This document shows, piece by piece, positions 37,873 to 50,647 of a stretch of 64,000 nt of DNA. How positions within the stretch are numbered: position 1 is the first letter of the stretch; the number at the start of each line of letters is the position of its first letter. The stretch comes from Cristatella mucedo (Eukaryota; Bryozoa; Phylactolaemata; Cristatellidae): positions 605,001 through 669,000 of the forward strand of contig WPIO01000035.1 in the NCBI GenBank assembly GCA_009760855.2, read 5' to 3'. The notes beneath the pieces are model-generated. The model made no database searches, was not told the origin of the DNA, and saw only the letters and a program-made list of their open reading frames with translations. The translations under genes and the position numbers were made by a program.

Positions 37873-39278
37873 GTTAAGATAGTAGTGTTCTTTACACCTG
37901 CAACGAAGGTGTTTCAAGCAGTGTCTTAGTTTTTGACCATACGCTACTCTTGGGACGCTTATTTTACTCGATTAAAAAAAGCACTGGTGTTTGGCTGTGC
38001 TCAGCCGGCTGGAAAGCAGTAGCTGTACACCACCACTGGCTGAGAAGTGGGGCCAGATCAGTGGCAGTGAGTGACATGCCTGCCAGCCTTGCTGTAAGGC
38101 TAGCTTCACTGTTCATACAGGTTGCTGAGATGAATGGATCTCAGAGATGGATCAAAACTTTCCACTGCCGAACCTGTCTGGTCTTATTATTACCCCTAAG
38201 TGGTTGTTTTCGGCCTGGCAGCTGCTGAATTGCCATTAAGCCTGATCAATACCCTGCGGTTAGCCTGCCGGCTGGGCTGCCATAGATTAAGCCGTCGTGT
38301 GTCGATGGAGCCTTAAACAGCTGACAGTTAGGACAGGTGAGTCTGGTGAGTTCAAAACATATGCTGCCCTCCCCACGGATACTGATTACGAAAGAGTGAA
38401 TTCGATAGACCAGTTGGTTCCAGATTGGTATCAGCTAGCTAGATGCTGGCTGATCGATCAAACTGGACTTAATGAATCAGGAGCCATAGTACCGTATGAT
38501 AGCTTTGCAACCTTTGGGAAGCTACAACCCCCCCCCCAACTGACTGGTTCTTGCAGCAAACCAGAGGGGAGCTGACTGGGAGGCCAAGGAGTGGTGCCCT
38601 GAGCAATATCGCCAGCTTTGCATATCATGTGTGTGTACAGTTGTAGCTGAATGGGGGCCGCTTGGTGGAGTTGTGGTGTTTAGCTGCAGTGAAGCTTGTA
38701 ATACCAAAATTAAGGCCTTAGGAGCTTCTCGCGCTGGCTGTCAGCAGCTGGCCCCCAATCTAGGAAATATAGCTGCTAGGACTGGAGGGGTGCCGATTAA
38801 TTTTCGTGGGGGTTTGATTAAACTTAGTTTCTATGAGATCTTTTAGGAGCTAAATTAGCCGTTGCTATTGTTCGAGAATGGTAGCGATTCGGAAGTGTTA
38901 GGTATCCATAGTGTATGCTTGGGTAGCCATCCATGTGTGGATAAGCAACAGAGAGCCTGTTAATTTGTCGTCCTGGTTTAGCTGATTCTCGAAGGTATTG
39001 GCTGTTCACCTAGATGTTTAAGAGCCAGGCCATGTCACCAAGGAGATGAAATTGAGGTTTGGCATGTAGGCACTGAATAATAGTGATTGACTGTCTGACT
39101 GAAATAACGCAGCTTTGCTGCAACGGTTCCTGCGCCTAGTGCTATCCAGCTGCTAGAAGATTTCACTGAAGCAATACAGTGGAAAAGCCTATATCGTTGG
39201 CTCAGACTGCGCTAGTCATCCAACTTCCGTTGTTATCTTTGTAACCGACCGGTCGAGATGGTTTTAAATGTATGTGCG
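37873..39278 (+). other. Intron sequence, no feature recognised
   Basis: No gene or clear transposon was seen; a C run lies at 38,530. Confidence 0.45.
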
Positions 39279-39300
39279 TAATAATAATAATAATAATAAT
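39279..39300. repeat. (ATA)n microsatellite
   Basis: Seven ATA units. This may be the tail of a neighbouring element. Confidence 0.9.
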
Positions 39301-39302
39301 AG

Positions 39303-39460
39303 CTCGCAGCTCACTGCTTGTGGACTGTGCTGAGTCATAGTAGTTCCATCACAGAAGACGACTGCACCATCTTGCCACTTGACGGAAGTGCGCCATAAGG
39401 CAGCATGACGGACTTTTTTTTTGCTTCGATTAGTAGAGATGTCTTTTTTATAGTGATCCA
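39303..39460. repeat. Interspersed repeat, copy 1 (pair with 63,047)
   Basis: It shares a gapped alignment of about 130 bp with 63,047-63,195, including GACTCGCGTCGCTTGAGTCA in copy 2, GTAGTTCCrTCACrGAAGAC, CTTGCCACkTGACG and AAGTGCGCCAT, in the same orientation. Confidence 0.7.
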
Positions 39461-39479
39461 TGAGAACTGATTCTATTCA

Positions 39480-39990
39480 TGTGCTTCGCAGCTCGCTTCA
39501 ATGCAAAGGGAGTGACGATTAACAGTGAATGACAAGCAAAGTATCGTGCGATGGGAAATCATGCAAAACCACACAAGAAGGCACTGAGGGCCCTTTCTAT
39601 TAGGCTTCCCCCCCTCCCCGCCAGCAACACGGACCGAGTCATGCATAGGCAAGCGCTCAGAAATACAAAGGCATATCGATATTGTCCTTAGTCACGATGG
39701 AGCAGTTTGGTAACGGATGAACACACCATGAACAATTCACTGAGACCAGAGGCTGTGAGGATCAGGTACGTGTTTAGCTTCTTTTTGTATGTCGTCAAAA
39801 TAGGACATGCCTTGATTTCAGTCGGTAGTCAGTTCCAAGCATTGTCATGGAAGGCATGCTTAGTTAGGTGCACCAAGTTTAGCAGTGTTAGCTTGATGAA
39901 ATTAGGCAGTCTTGACTGTGGAGCTCAAGTGCTCGTCTAGTGAAGTTGTTTTGCAAGAGGACACCTGCATTCCATATTGAGGCTATGGGA
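39480..39990 (-). mobile_element. Probable minus-strand LINE 3' region
   Basis: It contains GACAAGCAAAGTATCGTGC, CATGCATAGGCAAGC, GGTAGTCAGTTCCAAGCATT and GAAGGCATGC, in the order seen in other minus-strand LINE 3' regions at 27,150 and 59,640. No coding remains. Confidence 0.45.
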
Positions 39991-40159
39991 GATATGCTGG
40001 TCGCAACGATTTGAAGGGTTAGACTTGTCTATTCAAGTCAAGCTGTGACGATGTTTTGTATTCTGATAATTAGCCACCGGCTCTCTGTCTGTCCCTTTCT
40101 TTTGCTTTCTCTGCCTGCCTGTCTGTCGTCTGTATCTCATTCTCTTGCTCTGTCTCTCT

Positions 40160-40381
<222 letters not shown>

Positions 40382-40613
40382 ACTGCTTTTTTACTAATTG
40401 TGATCTGTCGAATGTCGTATCACTTCTGATGCATTGCCAGAATGTTTGTTCTCGTTTTTTCCAGAGTCCATCCATTACATATCGTTGCGTATAGTTTGCT
40501 GCTTGCTCCACCTGCCAGCTTCTGTGGCTGTCCTATCCATCAGCTCACTGTTTCGAGCTCTGTTCATTGGCAGACATAGCAAGCGCTCTGCTTACCTTGC
40601 ATATTCGTTGTAG

Positions 40614-40693
40614 CGGTCCAGTTGAGCAGACTAGGACAGTCGTGCTCACCAAGGGCAGGAAGGGCTTTGGCTTCGTCCTTCGTGGAGCTAAAG
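40614..40693 (+). CDS. Shank: SHANK exon: PDZ domain, part 1 (carboxylate-binding loop)
   Basis: This 80-nt exon has acceptor atattcgttgtag and donor gtgagg, entering at phase 2 and leaving at phase 1. It encodes VEQTRTVVLTK and KGFGFVLRGAK. GFGF is the carboxylate-binding loop of PDZ domains, and 'GFGFVLRGAK' is the particular form found in SHANK proteins. The PDZ of SHANK binds the C-terminus of GKAP/SAPAP and other ligands. A CT microsatellite of about 100 bp lies 350 bp upstream. Confidence 0.93.
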
Positions 40694-41169
40694 GTGAGGC
40701 CATCGCAGGACAAGCACTGGATTTGGTGTGCTGCTGTTGCTGCCCCGTGCGAGGCTGCCGGCCCCTCTTCGAGGCCGGCTTCTCCCCCTCCCCCAGCCAG
40801 GCCGCTGCCACTGTTGATGCTGCCGTGGTAGCCTAGCTATGCATATGTGCGGTCCAGAGCCCTCAATTGCCATTTGGCCGGGTACCCATGGTCAACCGTT
40901 GCTACTCCCATGCCGGCGATGCCCACCCACACCCACCAATCGCCCAGAGGCCTATCACTGGACCACGGCCACTGGACTGAAGGCCGGGCATTTGAACTCT
41001 GTCAAGGCACCATTAAGTGGGATTTGTATATGGCATGCCAAAACCCACCCATAATATCCCTGAGGCCACCCATGCCCATCCGGTATCCATGGTTGTGTGT
41101 GGACTTGGGTGTGGGTGTGGGTGTGGGTACTAAGTTGGAGGTTCTTATTCGGTGGTGCCCTGGCGAGCT
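40694..41169 (+). other. Intron within the PDZ, first part
   Basis: It is GC-rich near the exon (frame QALDLVCCCCCPVRGCRP is intronic read-through), then holds nothing recognised before the LINE. Confidence 0.6.
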
Positions 41170-41995
41170 GTAGTGTACCGTGCATGTTCCAAAGTGACCT
41201 CTCCTTAGACGACCACATCAGCTCCACATTCAAGTCTGCCTACTTTCGGTTAAATAACATTGCTAAAATTCGGGCTTGTTTAGATAAGGATACCACGTCT
41301 AAGTTGGTCCATGCATTTGTGACATCCCGTCTCGACTTATGTGACTCACTGCTTGCTGGCCTACCGGCATATGCTATCAGGTGATTACAGCTGGTGCAAA
41401 ACTCTGCAGCTAGGCTTGTCTGTCGTGAGCGTCGCAGTTGCCACATCACACCACTTCTCGCCGACCTGCACTGGCTCCCAGTCAAGCAACGGATTGACTT
41501 TAAGGTTTTATCACTTACTTTTAGGTCACTTCATTCTCCAGTCTATCTCACAGATCTACTCTCCCACCATGCCAAGCATCGTACCACCCGCTTTTCGGAA
41601 TCCAACAGTTTACCAATACCTCGTACAAACCTCAAATCCTTTGGAGACCGTGCATATAGTTCGTATGCTCCCAAAGCCTGAACTCCCTCCCGACTTGCAT
41701 CAGAACATCCCCTGACTTGACCACATTAAAAATATTTAGGACATCACTTAGTGGGTCCTTGTGATTCGTCTTTTATGTGCTTAAGCGTGCTGACACTGTG
41801 CATGCTGCCAGTAACCACATCTGCATGCTGACCCTGTGCATGTCACCCCTAACCATGTTATTTATATTGGTTATCAAGCATGATAATACTTGCCATTCAA
41901 TCGTGTTTCCCTTTGCAGCAAATGTAAAGCGCCCAGAAAGAGATGAGTTCTCTGAGGGCGCTTTATCAAGTTCATTATTATTCTTATTATTACCG
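41170..41995 (+). mobile_element. CR1/L2-like LINE 3' half, best-preserved C-terminal part
   Basis: The + strand encodes FQSDLSLDDHISSTFKSAYF, RLNNIAKIRACLDKDTTSKL, HAFVTSRLDLCDSLLAGLPA, LQLVQNSAARLVCRERR, HITPLLADLHWLPVKQRIDF and TNLKSFGDRAYSSYAPKA. One in-frame TGA lies at about 41,383 and there are frameshifts later. The 3' end carries GCAAATGTAAAGCGCCCAG, then GAGGGCGCTTTATCAAGTTC and an ATT-rich tail. It sits in a PDZ intron in the same orientation as the gene. Confidence 0.92.
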
Positions 41996-42274
41996 ACGTT
42001 CTGGCCCAGTCGCCTGCCGAGTGACAGCATTGTTCACTGCCAGCTGTAGAAGGGCCGGCAGTGCTGGCTCAGCGTTGCTGTCTTGAGTCGGTCTGGTGCA
42101 CAGTTCTGCTCTGCGCGAGCTTGTGATGAGTCGTCATATTGCTTCTGCCTCGTGCCCGTTTGCTTGAGTGTGAGAGCATGCGTTCTCGCGCACATATGAG
42201 CGCTCGGTGCCTTAGTGTGGCGGCTACTGCTCAGCTAGTGATTCCATTTTCTCCTGTTTGCGTTGCACCTGCAG

Positions 42275-42411
42275 CCGACCAGCTGAAGAAGATGGGAGCG
42301 GCGCGCTTCTCGCCGTCCCAGCAGATGCCTGCTCTGCAGTACCTCGACTCCATCGATAAAGGCAGCATCGCCGACAAGGCTGGCCTCAGGGCTGGCGACT
42401 TTATCTTGGAG
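42275..42411 (+). CDS. Shank: SHANK exon: PDZ domain, part 2
   Basis: The acceptor is gttgcacctgcag and the donor gtgaac; the exon is 137 nt, phase 1 in and phase 0 out. It encodes DQLKKMGAARFSPSQQ, then PALQYLDSIDKGSIADKAGL and RAGDFILE. 'PALQYL.S.D.G..A..AGLR.GDF' is the conserved core of the SHANK PDZ. 'YLDSIDKG' is closer to arthropod-type SHANK than to the vertebrate 'YLESVDEG', from memory of the family. Confidence 0.93.
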
Positions 42412-42673
42412 GTGAACCTCGCGTCGATGGCGGCTTTGCGAGTCGCCCTCCCTTCTCTGCCAGCGCCTCCTGGCGGAGGTTCGTCTGTAGGTGCGCTGTC
42501 TCGGACGTCGCCGCTGCCTTGGACCCGCAAGGAAAGATGGTCGGGCTTTTTGTGCTCGGCACCGAGCTGTCTCAAAAGGGCACTCGAAGAACGCGTTGCA
42601 GCGATGCCCTGTGTCTGCGGGGCGCTCGGGCGTCGGGCTCTTTTCTCACTTACGTTTTTCTGTCGATGCACAG

Positions 42674-42866
42674 CTGAACGGCACGGACGTGGCGTGCCTG
42701 TGTCACGAGGACGTCGTGCAGCTGATCAAGCGCTCAGGCGACGTCCTGGCACTGAAAGTCATCACCTTGTCGGCCCAGCGGCAGACCGGCCTTCCACCGT
42801 CGACCACCGCCATTGCTACTCCGGCGGCCACGCAGCCGAGCCGTGCTGCCGCCGCTGCCGTCAAAG
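42674..42866 (+). CDS. Shank: SHANK exon: PDZ domain, part 3, and start of linker
   Basis: The acceptor is ctgtcgatgcacag and the donor gtgaaa; the exon is 193 nt, phase 0 in and phase 1 out. It encodes LNGTDVACLCHEDVVQLIK, then SGDVLALKVITL, completing the PDZ fold. The His that opens helix B (CHEDVVQL) is the class I determinant, which predicts preference for ligands ending S/T-x-hydrophobic. After the domain come TPAATQPSRAAAAAVK and the splice. The intron before it is only 262 bp. Confidence 0.92.
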
Positions 42867-43197
42867 GTGAAAGGCCGTCGCTCATTGCGGCGGCGGAGCG
42901 AGACGTGCGAGGCACTGCTTGCAGCCGCCGGCACAAGCTCGTGGGCTCGAGCTGGCATAAGTGACGATAGTCGGTGCCTGCAGCGTCAAACAGTGGTTCG
43001 TGTCGTCTTGACAGTGTGGCTGCCACTCTCAGCCAGTCCATCGCTCGTGCTGGGGCCTGGTGCTGCCCGGGCCCTTGGCCGAGTATAAGTTTGTGGGTCG
43101 TGCATTCTAATTGCCTCAAATTGGTCCTGTCATCTTTCTGAGTGGGCTATGATTTATTTTTTGACCTATTTTGCTACGTTCAACATTATTTTCCTAC

Positions 43198-43847
<650 letters not shown>

Positions 43848-45028
43848 CATATATATAGCTTGGAGGACTACTTGGTGTTGTACTGAAGAGTTTCTGTAGT
43901 GCACTTTAAGCCTCAGTGACCCACGTGAGTAATCAGTTGGCAATGCAGCAAACTCGAAAGGCATTGTGGAATTATGAGGACCGACCATGCATTAAAGAAG
44001 CAAATAGCAGGTCTGCAGCAAGGAAGTGCTACAGTTAGCAGCCGGAGAAAAAATAGCATCCTTGTGTAAGAAGAGTGGACGTGAGCCCCATTGACATGAA
44101 ACTGCAGAGCAAGGTGCATTTGTCACCCGAAAACTTTACACAAAATCGAAAGAGAGCTAATTTATTGCCCCGTGAATATGTAGCCCTTGCTGCTGCTCCC
44201 TGGTATCCCAGTTCCACGCCAAACGTCACCCTGTAAAGGTTTAATGTCGGTGGTTGTGGAGCTGGTGGTGACTAGACTATGAAGCAAGAAAGAAAGACAT
44301 TGTCCGTGTCGTCATTTGTTTGCCCTGAAACTCGTTTAGCCAGGGCTGTGCTGAGAGGAGTTTATATGCCTGAAAGCTCATTCACGGGGGGGGGGGGGGG
44401 CACCCTCAGTCTGCACATCTACCGGTACACTCACTGAACCTTGCTGGTGGTGATGTGAAAATCAGAAATAGTTGACAGCCTCATTTACTCACTCGCTCAT
44501 TCGCATGGGGGTGCACAGCTTTCATTCAATAGCTAGCATATCGAACTGGAACTGTTACTCGGGCGGTTCTCGAAGCTAATCCCTACTCGGTTTTATGCGT
44601 GCCGTTAGCTGACTAATTGCCTAGCTCGGCAAGGCTCGCTGTCTAGCGGAATCGGCTGTGTTCTGGTCCATGCCCCAGTCGATCGATGGAACTTGATTAG
44701 GATAGTGAAATGATGGGGGCTGGGGGGGGGTTTGGGCGAGGGACAGCAAGTGCGCCCGACAGTTGGGCGGTCTGAGAACTCGAACTTGAGGTGTGCCTAT
44801 CCTTTTCACGTGCTTCCGTGACTGCCTGCCCCCTTCCCCTCTCTCCAAGGGGGTGGGGGATTTGACTGACTGCCTTCTGGCTCGGGGTGGAGGGCAGAGC
44901 AGTGTGCTGCTGGTGACGTTGTCAGCTTGTGGCTTAAACCGTTATTGAGCAGCTGCCTTTATTTCTCTGGCATTCACTGCCCAAAAACATTGCTCTCATT
45001 CCTTTGATATGTCGTTTTGCTTTTACAG

Positions 45029-45154
45029 ACGACGAGGCCTCGCTCGCGTTGCACGGTGAGCAGCTAGCGCTGCAGCCGTCAGCCGGACTCGGCAGTGCCC
45101 AGAACGGAGGTGTGGATCGTGAGCTCGTCAAGGAGGAAGAGTCGCAGGTCCTAG
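45029..45154 (+). CDS. Shank: SHANK exon: post-PDZ linker, with two possible donors
   Basis: The acceptor is ttgcttttacag and the exon runs phase 1 to phase 1. It encodes DDEASLALHGEQLALQPSAG and ends VKEEESQVL before donor gtaggc at 45,155. An earlier donor at 45,056 (gtgagc) also leaves phase 1 and would shorten the exon by 99 nt without changing frame. Either form joins the next exon to give a glutamate followed by QLDDTLADYD, which resembles 'EKLDEMLA' at this place in SHANKs. Confidence 0.75.
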
Positions 45155-45949
45155 GTAGGCTTGTGCTACGACTGCTCCTGCCGTGTCTGCCCGGCCCTTC
45201 GCGGCACGTCCCGACATGCCAGTTTGGGCTGCCCCACGATGCCTGCTCCGATCGCCTGACGGCATCTCATGTGTGCTGAATGCTTGCTGCCTTGCTGCTT
45301 GTTGTTAGAGGGCAGTAAGCCGGAGCGATGCTGTGCATGCCACCTTGCATGGTCACCATTGAAAGCCAGGGCAAAGAAATGTAATGCGTCATTTTGCTCG
45401 AATGTGATGCCAGTCAGTACCGTGGAGGTACGGTTGAGGGAAGTCGACTAATCGCTGTGTGTTTGTCTCGTGCTGTGATCAATATTTGACTTGACCTCAT
45501 GCCTCTATAGATTGCTTTAAGCTGTCTCTGTCCGAATTATGGACCCATTCAAAGAGGAAGGACGAGTCGTAACACTCAATACAGCCAGTACCTTGTCTCT
45601 CAGGTTTTTGCAAAGCACAAGGCTGGCTTTGTTGTCTGCATATCAAGGGGTGCGCAACTCCGGATCTTGTACTATTAGGCACGCGGGCTCGCTCTTGCCT
45701 TAAGTCGTTGTGATTGTATGCATAGACATAACCAGCGAAGCTCTGCCAAACCGATTTGCTATGCAAACAATGACTTAAGTCTTCTCTATATAAGAAGTTA
45801 TTTTACACCAGAACTTCATTGCAGAGCAGCATAGGTGAGAGCACTGCCTGATCTTCAGCATAGTTTATTCTGGAAGGAACGTGTTATCAGCTGCAATGTA
45901 ATAATGCAATAGCCCTGGAACCAAATCTGTGTCTAGGCAATCCCTATAT
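45155..45949 (+). other. Intron sequence, no feature recognised
   Basis: Nothing recognised. Confidence 0.45.
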
Positions 45950-46322
45950 GCTGAAAGGAAGCATGTCAATTGGCTGGTTAAAAAAATGCAATTTCAGAGC
46001 AAGCAAACATACCGAGGACTATGCTTTCGGATGCAGCAAAGGCTATGAGGACCAGGAAGGATTTCTAGCTTCTGTCTGCAGTCAAATCAAGAGATATTGT
46101 GATGTCAGCCAATAGTGAGTTCAAGGCTGTGGGTGCCTAGCAGCTGAAAACACTAACTTCAAGAGATTTGAAGTATGTTTGAGGCACAACCAAACGAGCA
46201 GAGTCAGAGGAGCATGTATTGTGACAGGAGCCTGATTAGGAATTGTCTCAGATAGGTAGAGTGGAGCAAGTGAATGAAGGGGCCTAAATGTGATTGCAAG
46301 AATCGTGGAGTCGATACCCTTC
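45950..46322 (-). mobile_element. Minus-strand LINE fragment
   Basis: The plus strand includes GAGATTTGAAGTATGTTTGA, GAGCAGAGTCAGAGGAGC, CCTGATTAGGAATTGTCTC and GGTAGAGTGGAGCAAG, matching the minus-strand LINE pieces at 10,670 and 26,680. Confidence 0.6.
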
Positions 46323-46325
46323 TTG

Positions 46326-46485
46326 ATAGTGCCGTGATAGCTCCGGAGGTAAGGTGCTAGCTCTTCACGACTAAAATAGAGAATTCGAATCCTGTAGTGG
46401 GCGATCCTTTGCTGTCGACTGCAAGCAGTGGTGGTAGTCGTTAAGGCTCTTCTGCTGCTATACATATGAGGCTGTTAACTCAGCT
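46326..46485 (+). mobile_element. tRNA-derived SINE, family A
   Basis: The + strand has GATAGCTCCGGAGGTAAGG (A-box region), GAATTCGAATCCTGTAGTG (B box), GGGCGATCCTTTGCTGTC, GCAAGCAGTGGTGGTAGTCG, TTAAGGCTCTTCTGCTGC and GAGGCTGTTAACTCAGCTAA. It sits against the end of a LINE fragment. Confidence 0.82.
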
Positions 46486-46862
46486 AATATTTATTTATGG
46501 GGAGCCAACAGCCTAATTTACTTGCCGGCAGAGATTCGATCGTAGAAGGTCATCTTCTGTTGGCGATCTTAGGTAGCTGGTGACAATTTTTGCCACCGAC
46601 AAGTTTGTCTATCCGTGCTTGACTAACAGCGTAGTTGAGGCAACACGGTACATTGCTGCTGCCCCTTAGCCTCATGGCGTCTTAGCTTCTTTGTGCGTTG
46701 TCCGGCTATCGTCTGGGCTTTTCCTGCCTTTGGCGACATCGGTGGCCATGAGTTAGCTAAAGGAATAGATAGCTGTAAAATGTTGTAGCAGTTTTATTGG
46801 CATTGTGTATTTGTGACCATTAACACGTGGTTAGGTTATGACTTTATTCCACCAACGTACGA

Positions 46863-46903
<41 letters not shown>

Positions 46904-49133
46904 TCCGATCAGGCCGAGCGGCATGCAGAGAAGACGTGCATCTGCTTACCCCAAGCAGCAGGAGGGAAGTATCCTTTGTCTGCCAAAACAAGATTTATGT
47001 AGGTTCGGCGCGACCGACCTAGAGAGGGATTATCCTCACAGCTGGCAAGCGATTGGCTAGCCAGCTGTTGCTATAGTTTGTGTTGATGTCAAGCAGCCAC
47101 GAGGTCATTATAGGGTACATCTGCTCCAGCTGATCTGCAGAGAGCACTCGCTAGGCAGGCAAACCCTACCGATTTGTAATTGGGATAATCCGTAATGCAC
47201 ACAGAAGGCTTTTAAAGCCCGGAGCAATGATAAGTTAGCTTCCCAGTCAGCCCGGCCCGAAAGATCGGTCTAGATCCGGATGATCACACTGTAAGTCTCG
47301 ATCCCATAAAAAGTGAGCAAGTGAAGCATGATTCTGAGCCCTGGTGGTTTCTGCGCATGAACATCCTCCCACAATGGTTAGGCATTCCAGTCTCGTTTTT
47401 TGCAGTACACGGCCGTTGAGTTGATTTCGTGTTTTCCTGGCCTGCTGCTTATTATCGAGGGCTTTCGGGGCAGTGTAAACCGGCTTTGCAATACAGCTTA
47501 CTGACCTAGAATAGCGTGGCTGTAGCCCGGGGCATACGTCCTTTTGGCTCAAAAGTATATGTCCATCCCACCTCCTCAGGTGCCCTTTCACTTCAGCCTG
47601 TAAGCTTTGAGTTTGCAGCTCATGTACTTGGAATCAAGGATGGGGTGGGCGATGCAGATCGTTCTTATATTCAGTGGTTGGCTTAATTAAAATGGCAGTG
47701 CTAACAGCACTAAATCTGAAATAGGACGTTGGCCAACTACATGACTTTTTCGAGGCTTCGATTCCATCAACTTGCTACACATTTTGTCCTCGGCATTTTG
47801 CCAGTGAGCTTGCAGCCGGTGCAGAGGTACACCGAGAGGCGTTCAGGTCAGGCGATCGACTCAGGCCGTCTCATAGCGAGAGCTCCCGGACTCCTGCAAT
47901 CCCTCAAAATGCTCGAGGCACTTGAGAGGTGTTCTATGTGCGGTGCCCTGCTGCTAAATGTAGTCTTGACTTTGCAATGTTGTGGCCCGTGAAAAGTAAT
48001 CCGACATTACTGGTGAGGTCGACCAAAACATGTTAATCTGATATGCTGCTGATGTGATGAAGAATTCGCTACGGCTCATCAGGAGCACGGCCAGACCGGG
48101 CTGGTACCACCATCGAACTCAAGCATATGTATGGTACTCTTCACCTTCCAGCCGTCTCACGTGCATCTATTTTTGCTCCGTGACATCATAAATTGCGATT
48201 TCGCCAGACCGTGAAACCCAGTCGTTGGCAGAGAAGTGGGGGCGCTCTCGTGGGCTCATTTCAACTGGTCCTGTTTATGCAAGCCTGTGAACATCGGACA
48301 AGCAAGCCCAGCCCCTCTTTTTTTAAGTTCCCTCCAACTTGCCAACCTTCGATGCACGGATTCGTGGTCGACTGTAGCGCCACCGGCCGTTGCCTGGTGC
48401 AGGGAAGCTGCCTCTCTATTAAGCCACTTCGCTACTGGAGCGCAAGCATCTTGAGTCGCACATATCGTCTAGCCAGTTGGTTGTTCATGGTCAGCCAGAG
48501 CTCCGAACCATCCATGCTGCTGCCAGTTTTGTCGTGTAGTAGTTGCATCCTGCTAGTATTACAGCTAACCTCGGCACATTTTGGGTCTTCTTGCTGATTC
48601 TCTGTTGCTCGGGCCTGTTTGATGCATGGCTAGCAGCCGCCTGCCCCTTAAAAGAACCTCGTTGAGTTCACCGGTTTCAGGCATGACAAAACGACCATCT
48701 CGGAAAACTCAAAGGAGTCAACTAGGCTTCGCAAACAGAGAGATGCCATGTTTAAAGAGAATATTCCATAGCAATGCCACTGGGTTTATCACTTAGCGAT
48801 CATTCGAGCGAACTGCAAATGACAGCGTAGGAGGTATCCTTGTGGCTGCATTACTTGGGGTTCACAACCTAATGAGAAACATACGCCAGAGGAAGTAGGC
48901 GAATGTTTTTGAGCCAGCTTTTAGTACGCCTCACCTTTGGGAGTCGTGGCTAGTTAACCAGTCCGAGCAAAATCGAGCTTGTGTTGCACTGCATGTCTCT
49001 GTCTAGTTCTCTTATGTTTGCATGCTCGCAGAACCCCCCCCCCTCTCTACACGGCGCCAGTAGCTGCACCGCCCCACCACCTTACTGTGGGCACGCTGGG
49101 CACCGCCGCCGCCATCTTGCCTTTGCCCTACAG
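46486..49133 (+). other. Intron sequence with a GA repeat
   Basis: The GA run lies at 46,860-46,900. Open frames at 47,247-47,591 (-), 47,729-47,992 (+) and 48,193-48,597 (+) match nothing I recognise. Confidence 0.45.
46860..46900. repeat. (GA)n microsatellite
   Basis: Short GA run ending in G7. Confidence 0.95.
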
Positions 49134-49661
49134 AGCAACTGGATGACACGCTGGCCGACTATGACAGTCAGTCGACGGGCTCTTCGTCCACACGTGCCGG
49201 CAGCACCTGCGGCGGCAGCGACACCGCGGCAGCCGCCAGCGGCGCATTCTCTCGGCTGCCTCCACCCACCGTGCTGCTGAGATCGCAGAGCATTGGCAGC
49301 GGCGGAGGTGGCACCGCTGCTGCTGCTGCTGCTGCTGCCAATCCACTGCACCCTTCTCAGAAAGTGGCATCCATTAGAGCACGGCCTGCATCGCGGCTTA
49401 TCACGGCGGCAGCAGAGCTGGAGGGCATGTTCAGCTCGTCCTGGCAACCGGGCAGCCGCAGCAGCACAGGAGCCTCTGGCAACCAGCCTGCACCGCTCGC
49501 TGTTGTACCGCCGTCGCCGGTAGCGCCGATGCCGGCGCTGCATCAGCAGCACGCTGCCGACGGCAGCGAAAGCTCGGCCTCGGCGGCCATGCCTGCCGGT
49601 CCGGCTCCTGCAGCCACTACAGCATCGGCATTGGCCGGTGGCAGCGGTGGCCAGGTCAAAG
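49134..49661 (+). CDS. Shank: SHANK exon: serine/alanine-rich region with conserved SHANK motifs
   Basis: The acceptor is ctttgccctacag and the donor gttagt; the exon is 528 nt, phase 1 to phase 1. Three landmarks occur in the SHANK order: LDDTLADYDSQ near the start, TVLLRSQSI at 49,268-49,294 (compare 'TLTLRSKSM'), and VASIRARPASRLI followed by AAELEGMF at 49,364-49,432 (compare 'VKQRPTSRRITPAEISSLFE'). The remainder is poly-Ala, Gly and Ser, with a GCT-repeat alanine run near 49,317. In SHANKs this region precedes the long proline-rich tail. Confidence 0.87.
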
Positions 49662-50382
49662 GTTAGTCGCTGCTGCCTGGCCCGGCTGTTGGCCCGAGCT
49701 GGTGGATGCGCACGAGTCGTCTGCTGCTTGTCCGATTCGGTGAGCCAGTGCTGAAGCTCGTACAGCAGAGCCCCACTTTGGCCAATTGCGGGCAGATACT
49801 TTATTCTTTCTGTCCACCATGCCCCCCAGAGAGTTGTTCCAGGGGCCTGTACAACGCTGACACCGCCTTTAAAGGAGTCCTGTTTGTTTCGCTGGTCTTG
49901 CCACCCCATAGGCTTACCGTGGCCATGGGGCGTGGCAGAGGAAACTGGAGCTGTATCTTGCAGACCGGGACGCTCTGGTGATTGATTGGACGACAATTTC
50001 AAGTCCGGTTGGGAATGGGCCCCTGAGCTGTTTACCAAGGTGCTATCCACAGGAGTTCTTATTCGTTCCAATGCCGCCCTGCCCCACAGGGTTAAGGTGC
50101 TCGACTTAAACGACCCGGGTCGTGGGCGCTCGAGTCCTGCGGTATGCGTAATGGCCCTGGGTGGAGATTGGGTTCTCGTATGGTGCTGTACAAATGACAC
50201 ATTTTAAATGCTTTTGCAAATGTAGATGATATTTGCTACGTAGCCTAATCTGGATGTCCTGAATTTTAAGCTTGTAAAATTAGTCTGCTCTCACTCTCAT
50301 GCTATCTCTCTCCCTCTACTATTATCTGTCTATTTATCTCTTCATCTCCCTAACTCCTTCTCTCTGTCTCTGCCTGCCTGCC

Positions 50383-50451
<69 letters not shown>

Positions 50452-50452
50452 A

Positions 50453-50483
<31 letters not shown>

Positions 50484-50647
50484 TCATCACTCTCTCCATC
50501 TTTCTTTCTCTCTCTCTCTTTTCATATCTCTCTCGCCTCTTTCTGTCCATCTCTCTTGCATGCTATCTGGCAGGCCGACAGGTGGCAGAGCTTCTGCTAT
50601 GGTATGGATGACCAGTGCAGTGACGTAGAAACTCTGCCTCTCTGCAG
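49662..50647 (+). other. Intron with a microsatellite before the next exon
   Basis: Non-coding on the + strand. An antisense open frame reaches from the exon into this intron to 50,200 but shows no recognisable domain. The TCTG/CT repeat is at 50,296-50,560. Confidence 0.5.
50296..50560. repeat. CT / (TCTG)n / CT microsatellite
   Basis: The central TCTG block at about 50,373-50,441 is flanked by CT-rich sequence. Confidence 0.96.

Noticed and set aside
48193-48597. A 134-codon + strand frame in an intron
   Set aside because: No domain and no phase-compatible role in the SHANK transcript.
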